DNA of 64,000 nucleotides. It comes from Onchocerca volvulus. Lineage: Eukaryota > Nematoda > Chromadorea > Rhabditida > Onchocercidae. The translations under genes and the position numbers were made by a program. Shown here one piece after another: positions 55,628 to 64,000 of this stretch (positions are counted from its first letter, which is position 1; each line of letters starts with the position of its first letter). The DNA is taken from contig HG738137.1 in NCBI GenBank assembly GCA_000499405.2, positions 19,740,603-19,804,602 of the forward strand, written 5' to 3'. The notes under the pieces are model-generated. The model saw only the letters and a program-made list of their open reading frames with translations, was not told where the DNA came from and made no database searches.

Positions 55628-55776
55628 TCACGTTTCCATCCTCCAAGCGACATTTTAACGTTTTGTCACGTTTCCATCCTCCAAGCGACATTTTAACGTT
55701 TTGTCACGTTTCCATCCTCCAAGCGACATTTTAACGTTTTGTCACGTTTCCATCCTCCAAGCGACATTTAACGTTC
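55628..55776. repeat. 38-bp minisatellite, four copies
   Basis: Units start TCACGTTTCCATCCTCCAAG and end with AACGTTTTG. Copies at 55628-55665, 55666-55703 and 55704-55741 are identical; the fourth (55742-55776) has lost three bases near its end. A weak fifth copy (TCACGTTTTCATTTTTCTTC) follows. The unit is notably GC-richer than its surroundings. Confidence 0.97.
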
Positions 55777-57149
55777 TCACGTTTTCATTTTTCTTCAAGC
55801 ATACATTCGATTCGCAAAAGTCATATAGAGTAACTTAGAAATTGACCTCTAGCATTACTTTACACTGCTGAAGTGTTCGATCATCTCACATACAGTGCTG
55901 ATCTAAAAATTGACCTGTTAATGGCAGCATTTATTTCATCTCAAAATTCAATATCTTTCTTTATTCCTTGAGATTCATTGTAGTGTATGACAAATACCGT
56001 GAAACTTAGTTGACTATTATAATTTTGGTTTTGTTGGTTGAAGATAGGAAATTATTTAATAAAAAAATGAAATTTTATAATAGACAGGAAATAATCATCA
56101 TAATTATTTGTTTAAATAATAATTTAAAATAAGTAATTTTTTTATTAACTTTTAAAATGCTTATTTTTTGATCGTCTTAATTTATATTGTACTTTTACAT
56201 ATTTTATTCCATTTTTTCCTTAGTTTTTTTTTCTTGTATTGAATTTCAGTTGTGCTTAGATTTGATCTTCATAAGTTTAGTCTTATGTTTGGTTGTTGGT
56301 CGAAATTCTCTCAATATAAACTAATTTCACAACAGTACAGTTGTTTTATATTTTCATTTTCCATGTTATGCATCTTGATTTGATTTCATAATTTTGCTAC
56401 TACTCAAAATGACAAAATCAAATTCAAACCTAAAACAAGTTAGTTTTATTTAATAGTTTGCTCATTCAATCAATCAATATACATTTCGAAGCGTCAAAAA
56501 ACACCCTTTTAACCCTTTTACATAAGAAATGTGTCGATTTTCAACTGGCTTTTATATCATTTGTCAAAGTTTTCCTGAAATGCTCCATTTCCAAGTAATT
56601 AGCTAGCCTGTTTCATTATCAGTCATTTGACTGTTCTTACTTAATTAATATGCTTAATAGAAAGTGTGATCAATCTAACGAATTAAGTAGAAAGATAACA
56701 TGGACAGCTTAGTAATTGTAATTGTAAACAAATTAACAATGAAGAATTTTCAACAGCTTAGGAAGTCTTCAGTTTGCAGCATTTTTAAGGTAATTAGGAT
56801 AAATTTAAAGTTGCAGCAATGGTTACTGATAAAGTAAGGAAAATTAAGTAGCAGGAAGAAGTTAAGTAAGGAAAAGGTAAGAAAAATGGAATTTCGAATT
56901 TTGAAAATTGAGAAAGGAAAGAAATGTTGAATTTGAAATTATTATTTTTTTTTGTTGCTGAAATTGAACATGTCAATGTGCGCATCTCTTTGAAGTATTC
57001 GAAAATATTCTGATACAGTCATACACAGTCGATTACAGTTGAAGATCCCGTAAAAAAGCTACTGTTTGTATATTCTTTATTCGGGAACAAACAGCTGAAT
57101 GTAAACATTTACGGGAAACTGTCAAATCTATCGACTTTGTATCTAGAAA

Positions 57150-60100
57150 ATGTCAAATATGTTTATTGAATATACTTCACGAGACAACAATTCTAGAAAT
57201 GAACCTGGAAATGTAAATGCTGGAAAAACCGTAGAAGGTATGCATTTTGACTATTGTTTTAAGTTATTTAGATTCATAGATTTCCAGATTTATCAAGTTC
57301 TGGCTCAGGTCCGAATTCCGATTCTTTGAAAGAGCGATATGATTCTGTAATGTTCACTTCGTTATCCTAAATTTTGTAATCATAATTGCCGATTGTTATC
57401 TTACAAAAGGTAATTTATGACGGAAATGAGGAGGTGAAAAGTTATTTTTGAGATGAAACTTAAGAAAGAGCGGGAAGATTTTTCTTCCGCTCCTCAACCT
57501 TGCCTTGTTTTCGGAATCCCACAAAAAATACATTCTTTCGGTTACTCAAAGATTTTTGTTTTTTTTTTTTTTCCTGAGTGATTTTACCGATATCATCAGG
57601 AGCAGATGGAACTTATAATTTCTACGTTTTCTGCAACATCCCATTGATGAGTAAGAACAGATCGCGAGCGACTTAAAAGAGAGTTGGGCTGTTGCGATTT
57701 TTGGTTACAGAAACTATAAAGTATTCATAATTTATCTACTCATCTCTAAGTCATTGAGGTTCTACTTCAAGGACAAAGGGCATTGGGGTTGCGATTAAGT
57801 AGAATCATTTTTTTTCCTTTCTAGTCTTCCATTATCAGTCAGCCAATTTACTGCTTGATGCATTCATATATTTGTTTTTAGGTTTGCATTCTTGGCTTCG
57901 CTTAATTAATAATTAATAATTAGCATGAATGATGCAAAATGTTTAGAATTTGATTTCCTTCTAAATTTGCAATTCATCGCTTTCCCTTTTGACTTTTTTA
58001 TTGTCGTTACGTTTTTTAGGCATATCGAAGAACAGTGAAAATATGGCAAATGATGTGTCGACCGATGGAATCAGTTCATTTCAGGTCCTCTTATCACTTT
58101 TCTTATCTTATTTTTGGTTTTTATTCAGATCGTATAGTTGGCTTCATGAAAAGAGAGCCATCTGGTACCGATATTGTCCGGAAAGGATCAAGAATCAAGT
58201 ATATCTAAGTGGGTGGTTTTGGGGGGGGGAAGGGGAGAGAGGTGGAGGAAGGGAAACTTTGTTTGAATGAAGATTGAATGGAGGAAGCTATTCGCCTTCT
58301 TGACCTTTCATCAGTTTTGGGTATTATTTAAACCGGAAAGCTATAATTCCGAACAAATCTACAGAAATTTTTTAAATATCTTTTTATTTTTCTTTCCCAT
58401 TCCATTTTCATGAATTTTCATCAGTTGATGCAATGGTAATATTTGCCATCGAGTTGTGCAGATAGTGATACAGTTGAAATTCTTTTTAGCTTCAGATCGA
58501 ATATTAACTCGCCTATTACCATAAACTCTGCATTACACCATTGTTTTTCAACTCAGTTATTCTTGCGTAATTGCAAAATGAATGACATTTCGCTGTTTAT
58601 GACCTCTTCTACTTGTTGGTGTCACAATCTATTCATATTCCTGAATAAAACAGTTGCAGAAAAAAAAATTTGACTAACTGCTTTGAATTTTTTTGCACTC
58701 TGTCTAACCTTAACTTAATCTTTTTTTTTTTTTTTTTTGCAGATTACGGCTTGTAAACGACAGGAGGGAGGATTCAAAAGAGGAAGTGCTGAAACATCGG
58801 TAACGGATACGTCTGATGTTGAAGCAAGCACGAGTACAGCTCTAAGCTGCAGGAATATATCACCAAGGAGCCTCCTCGATCGGCGGCAACCATTAGTTAG
58901 TAAGGGTTCGAATCCCACATTATTCCTGCAATCACTCTGAGATGCTTTTATAACGATGAAAAGCACCCTGATTTATACAAAATTAATTCGTTTTATTCAC
59001 CGTAGTTGAGCTTTTGAGAATAATTTCTATGTAAATTTAATTTATTCCAGTCAATAAACTAGTAGTTTTTCTCGATCTGTCAGAAAATTATTTCAGATTT
59101 ATTATTATTTAATGGATTTCTAAGTTTAATATTTTACTCTCTCTTCTACCATAAATTTTAATGCTATACTTTACGTGAAGTAATTTTTATGATATGTTTG
59201 CATTATTTTGTAGAGTTGGCAAGTACTGAACATTGTGATATTCATTCAATTTGCATATTTTACAAATATATTATACTTCGATCACTATGTAAATGATTCA
59301 TTTTATTTTAGCGGATAACAGCACTTCCAGATCATCGTGCAAACGCAAACCGGCTTTACCAAAGAAGCGACCGAGCACTATGCAAGAGGTGAAACATTTA
59401 ATTATTTCCTTCAAATCTTTCAAAATTTATTATCTTATGTACTGTTTCTCATCATTTCAGCCTGTGATCATAAGTGCTGAAACGGGTGAAGCTGTTGATG
59501 ACGATGGTGCTCCCATGGAAGATTCAGTTTGTTCTTCGGGAAATACTGCAATCAGTAGGGATTGCAGATTTGGTCCAGGTTGGATAATTTTTAAAATCCG
59601 ATTAAAAAATTAAAGGATAATAAGTATATATTTGAAATTAAATATAATTATTAATTTTGTGATTTACGCTATTTTAAGCAACAATTGAATCGAAAAATTT
59701 TTATGATAATATTTCAATATTATAGTGAATAACAACACGAAAGGAAAAGCAGCAGGATCAGCTGACTTCTGTAAAGGTGCTACCGATTTACAACGATTAT
59801 TGTCAACGACAGACAAATCCGTACCTGCAAACTTGTGTGGTACAACAAATGCAGCGAATATGTATGTTGCGGCAAGACATCTATTTCCATTTTTCATCTT
59901 CTAGCTCTTCTGCTTCGAAACTTGCCTTATTTAACTATCTGTAGGTTGCAAATATTTGTTAATAACGCCTAATCATTTTTCGTTCAAGAAGAGTTCATTT
60001 TGCTTTTGTACAAATCTTTAAATCGGAAAATGCTAGCATGTAATAATGTCAATAAGTGATTCGTACTACGAAGTAATCCAACAGCTCTAGAATGCAGATG

Positions 60101-60377
60101 TGAAAAAGTTTTCAGTCGGAAAAATGACTTGTTAAAAAATAACAGTTGAATTTCCAGTCTGAATAAGTCAATTGAGTAAAATCTTGGAATAATTGAAAGC
60201 AGTTCTTTTTACATGTTTTTTATAAGGAAATAAATGTTTCATAATACTGTTATGGTAGCAGTACATTATTATGTATTATATTGACTTACGAAGATACTGT
60301 AATTAAGAAGTAACATTTTTGCACAAGATAATCTGCGTTCTGCATATTTCATCTCATAAATATATATATATATCTCA

Positions 60378-60408
<31 letters not shown>

Positions 60409-63400
60409 GCACTACTAACATCTTTTAGTTTGCATTGTGATAGCGAGCTGCTTAATGGTGAAACTAAAGTGGAACATTGGGAAACTTCATCGATCTCTTC
60501 TACTTCCGATGCATTGATGATAGACACACGCTCAAACAGTCTGTCATCATTAGAAGATATTAATGAAAAGCAACAAGATATGGAATCATTTGTTGTCACT
60601 GATACGATAGACTCTGTGGATTCTACTGAACGTGACATGAGTTCATCAAAGGCTGTTGCTGAAACTATGGATATACACAATACCGAGAATTTACCCTCAC
60701 AAACTTATGGTTCGGTGGACAGGTGCTTTGTTTCGTCAATTTGCTTATATTTAACAGTGAGGGAGTTGAGAATAAAGGCTGTGTGCATGGTATGCAGTGG
60801 TATAAATTGACATTCAGAAAATGTGCTCCACTGGCCTTAAATCAATTTTTAAATAATCTAATCCCCAATTTTTTGCAAATATACCAATGCAGATTTGTCT
60901 GGTTTCTTTCCTTTGTGCATTTCCTGAATATTTGCATTCTGAATATTCTTCCGTTACATTTGTATTGATTGCACTACCAACTAACATCTCACTGTATAGC
61001 TATTTTATCTCTGCTAAGATATATTAACTTTTTTATTTATTTGGCTTCATTCTTATAATAACTCATTCTCGAGATATGATGAAAGCATTAAAAGATAATC
61101 TCTGTGCTAGAAAAAGAAAATTCGAAGGAATTAGATGTCTAGATACCTAAGTACGTAAAAACCTAGGTACGTAAAAACTTGACATTTTATTATTATGCTA
61201 AGTTTTACCTTCAAATTTTTTCTTATTGAGTTTTAGGATAAATAAATATCAACAAATGACCGATGTGAAAAATTGCAAGTTCTCTGAACAATTTATGGAT
61301 CAACGGAATGGTTCGAGTATATCAAATCTGAACGATGTCTTGATCTTGAATGCTGCAGTAAACAGTTTTCTTTGGGCCAATGCAGGTAAAATTTCTCAAA
61401 TTGATGTTTGTTTTGTTTCTTTTCAAATTCTTATTAGGATTTGATGTAAGTGTCTCCAAACTATATTTTTATGGCGTGAGCATTCTGAATTTTCATTTAT
61501 TTTCTTAAAATGAAAATCCATTTATTTTCTTTTTATCTTGCCTTGTTTGGTTAAATTTAAATATAGTGTGATCAAAAAGGTCTGAAATTTGAATTAGTTT
61601 GCACAAGATTTTAGGGATTGAAATTTTCAGATTGATTAGTTAAAACCTTAAATTATAAATATATGGCATACAAATTTCTAATTTTAAGTATTTTTGGAAG
61701 TTTAATAATGCTGACTTATATTCTTCGACATTTAGGCTGTTATTGAAGATTTTAAATTATCCTGATCAGAAAATAAAATTTGTAGCTGCCGGAACGGATG
61801 GAGCAAATGCCTTCATCACTCCGGAAATGCTTGCATCTCTCTCAGCTGCTGGCTTATCACCTTCTTTAGGCGTTCCATGCGCCTCCTCTCTTACTGACAG
61901 TATGTTCAGTTCAGTATTTTTATGGATTGCAAACATAATAATGAACATGTTTTGCTTGCATAACAGTAGTATTATTCCTGTATCTCCAATCATCTTTCGC
62001 TTCATTTTCTGCCGTTGTAATCTTTTGTTTTGTTACCGCACTTAGATCTCGCTTGAAATACTTTTTTTGTGACATGCATGCTTTCTCATTATTTCTCAAA
62101 CATGTTTGTAGTAATAATAATTTTGCATATATGCTTATATCAAGGTAATCGCATGAATTTCTGGGAACTGTTACTGCGAATTGCATGTTTCTTAATTGAC
62201 TCATTGCTATATGTCAATGAATCATGATGATTGACTGTCTCATTTTCTAGTTGAAGATATCCAACGAAACGCAAATTTGGAAACAATGCTTATTCTGCCT
62301 TCCATTTGTGGTGGATTGATTTTAAAGAATAATAGATGCATGAGTCCTTAAAATTTTAAAACGTTTTGTAAAATATTATAGAGCAGTATGACAACGGGTT
62401 ATTAAAAACAAGTTTATCATCGAGCAGTACAGCAACATCCATGAAACACGAATTACTTATTAATGATGCTTATTCAACGGATACACCATCAGCGGATTCA
62501 TTGCATCTGGAAACAGTCTTCGACTCGGCTGAATCTATTGCGCCTCAATTAGTACCAGAACCGGCAGAATTTGTGGATATTCATGAAACTCTCTCTCCGC
62601 AGTATGAAACATTAAAACCGCTTATCCCATTATCACACTCTTCAGCAAACAAAGCTATGTTGCCTGCATGTGAAACTCTGCTACTAAATCACCCGGTTGA
62701 ATTGATAACCAAAACGTCACCATCTTGTAGCTTCGATGGTATGTAATTTTAACTGCTTGCTTTATTTTTATTCGCATGCAATTAACACTTCACCATAGTA
62801 GAGTAATATTTTCACATTCATGAATAAGGACTAAAATACATTTGTTATTTTTCTGTTAGTCATATTAGCTGGAATGGTCTTGTTGGTTGTCGAAAGCAAA
62901 AAATTCAAATAGATGAATATTAATAATATTCACCAATGATAATTAATACTGCTATTATTGATTCTACTAACAGTTATATTAAAAATTCACATAATGGAGC
63001 AAAATTAAATTAAATCAAATTGAAATGGCTAAGATTTCTAAAAAAAAAATTAACATTTTCAGTTAATATTTTCTTTAGTTGATATTATCTTAATAATTTC
63101 TTAATTAGTTAATATTTTCTTGGAGTTGGCTTTCGACGGATGTACTATTGCAAAAAAAAAAAAAATTTTAACTGCTTGCTTAAAGCGTTAAATTTCGGTC
63201 AGGATTTATATGTTCTAGGTAATGTAGCATAATTATACCATATGGTCCATTGATATACGCAGTATTTTGCGTTAGGGCAGATAACAGATGTATTATAATC
63301 TGTTTTCTTGCCAACTTATCTCATAAAAAAGACACTTTTGCCCAAATATATCATTTTCAAAACTCGGTGGAATGTAAAGTTTTGCTCACAGCTTATGTCA

Positions 63401-63786
63401 AATGACTGCAATTGGAACTGCAATCTTCAATTTGTATATTACTAGCAGTAAAATAACAATTTAACAATTATAAAAATGTATCATTTATGGGGCGGTTGTG
63501 ATAAAAATTCATGCTTTCCTGGTTGGCCCTTTTTAAGCTTAGTAATTTTCATTACGGGTAATTTATATCAGTGCTTAAGAATAAGAAATTTTTCGAAAAA
63601 AATTTTTTTTCGAAAAATTTTTCATACAATATTAATGAAAATATCCAAGAAGAATGCTTATTATCCTAAAGATTTCACATTCATATTGTACAGATGAATT
63701 CATTTTCATTTTCAGAACCGCAAAAATATCTGATTAAAAATACACATATAGGTTTTAAGACTAAAAGTTCATCTAGATTCATTTAA
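57150..63786 (+). CDS. Ser/Thr/Asp-rich, probably nuclear protein of unknown family
   Basis: Not recognised. Fourteen exons: 57150-57237, 57288-57346, 58020-58084, 58129-58198, 58743-58899, 59312-59388, 59461-59578, 59726-59861, 60429-60722, 61237-61385, 61786-61899, 62251-62310, 62382-62738, 63716-63786; phases agree throughout and give 604 residues. Residues about 42-95 are the only part that looks folded: aromatic and basic, with KIWQMM, SYSWLHEK and IWYRYCPERIK. The rest is low complexity, rich in Ser, Thr, Asp and Glu, like an intrinsically disordered regulator. KRKPALPKKRP (157-167) looks like a nuclear localisation signal. Exon 12 (60 bases, phase 1 on both sides) can be skipped without changing frame. 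The 3' end is uncertain: the last exon reaches a stop at 63786, but a GT at 63752 could instead lead outside the window. A trans-splice acceptor may end at 57146. Confidence 0.72.
58211..58253 (+). other. G-rich tract in intron 4 of the unknown gene
   Basis: Several G runs (GGG, G9, GGGG, GG, GG, GGG) within 43 bases, starting 12 bases after the exon 4 donor, on the transcribed-sense strand. It could form a G-quadruplex in the pre-mRNA. Such composition is rare in this AT-rich window. Confidence 0.7.
60359..60406. repeat. AT-rich microsatellite in intron 8 of the unknown gene
   Basis: Two TA-dinucleotide runs separated by a second copy of CTCATAAATATATA. Ends 22 bases before the exon 9 acceptor. 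Confidence 0.9.
63585..63623. repeat. AT-rich palindrome
   Basis: GAAATTTTTCGAAAAAAA is followed directly by its near reverse complement, TTTTTTTTCGAAAAATTTTTC. It lies in the last intron of the unknown gene. Confidence 0.8.
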
Positions 63787-64000
63787 TCTCCACTTTTGTC
63801 TCATCTATTTTTCATCCTCTTTTGAGACTTATTCATATCTCTTTCCAAAAAAAAAATAAAATTTGTTGTAGCGGTGCTTATGTGTTCATAGATTTGTTAA
63901 CGATTTATGAAAAAACAACAATATAACAATTCTTTGGGGCCATAGCAATAAATGCTTTGTGTTATTACTCACAAAATCCACCTTATTTCCATTTAGAATT
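63787..64000. other. Right edge, after the last visible stop
   Basis: 214 bases of AT-rich DNA with no exon. AAAAAATAAA at about 63849-63858 could be the polyadenylation signal if the last gene ends at 63786. Confidence 0.4.

Larger units (their letters stand above)
40490..57145. other. 16.7 kb divergent gene-free block
   Basis: Lies between two divergently transcribed genes. Features: CATA/CA, (CA)n, (ATT)n, (GAT)n, GA-rich and ATCC-type microsatellites, a 38-bp minisatellite, two ATTTGCATGCATG copies and an AT-rich TTAATTAATT cluster near 51617-51649. Open frames at 42898-43116 (-), 43627-43863 (+), 47479-47691 (+) and 49081-49438 (+) lack domains and plausible splice neighbours. I cannot exclude very short exons or non-coding RNAs. 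Confidence 0.5.

Noticed and set aside
55628..55776. Possible CRISPR-like array
   Set aside because: Units are directly adjacent with no spacers, and the genome is eukaryotic; it is a minisatellite.
58129..58198. Alternative frame with DRIVGFMKREPSGTDIV in exon 4 of the unknown gene
   Set aside because: It reads like protein, but exon 3 is stopped in the phase it needs, and exon 5 would soon stop. The chosen frame agrees across introns 2 to 5.

Overview
The window looks like nuclear DNA of a parasitic, probably filarial-type nematode. It is strongly AT-rich, its introns mostly end in nematode-style TTTCAG, and several first exons directly follow an isolated TTTCAG or TTTTAG, as expected for spliced-leader trans-splicing. 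It carries a major-sperm-protein (MSP) domain gene, a nematode hallmark. The genus is inference. No tRNA, rRNA, CRISPR array, transposase or viral gene could be supported.

Nine split protein-coding genes were rebuilt exon by exon, keeping reading phase across every junction. Left to right: (1) PP2A catalytic subunit, let-92 type (1904-4883, -); (2) a dTDP-glucose 4,6-dehydratase of the TGDS/RML-2 type (9535-12581, +); (3) a small secreted protein with two four-cysteine modules (13945-14719, +); (4) a Rab26/37-type GTPase (20973-22767, +); (5) IFT22/RABL5 (23126-24914, -), tail to tail with the Rab; (6) an MSP-domain protein with Pro/Ala-rich tails (26610-28213, +); (7) a gamma-type syntrophin (29225-33818, +); (8) a membrane-anchored METTL13-C-like methyltransferase (37159-40479, -); (9) a long Ser/Thr/Asp-rich, probably nuclear protein of unknown family (57150-63786, +).

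The largest empty stretch is the 16.7 kb divergent spacer between genes 8 and 9. It is crowded with microsatellites, a 38-bp minisatellite and short repeated motifs, and I find no convincing exon in it. Other long gaps lie at 4.9-9.5 kb and 14.7-20.9 kb.

Functionally the genes are mixed: phosphatase signalling, sugar-nucleotide metabolism, vesicle and ciliary trafficking, sperm cytoskeleton, muscle or synapse scaffolding, and methylation. There is no sign of an operon (same-strand gaps are 1 kb or more) or of a horizontally acquired island. The least explained items are the secreted cysteine-rich protein, the apparently lumen-facing methyltransferase, the unknown last gene with a symmetric cassette exon, and an almost perfect 70-bp hairpin at 36606-36675.
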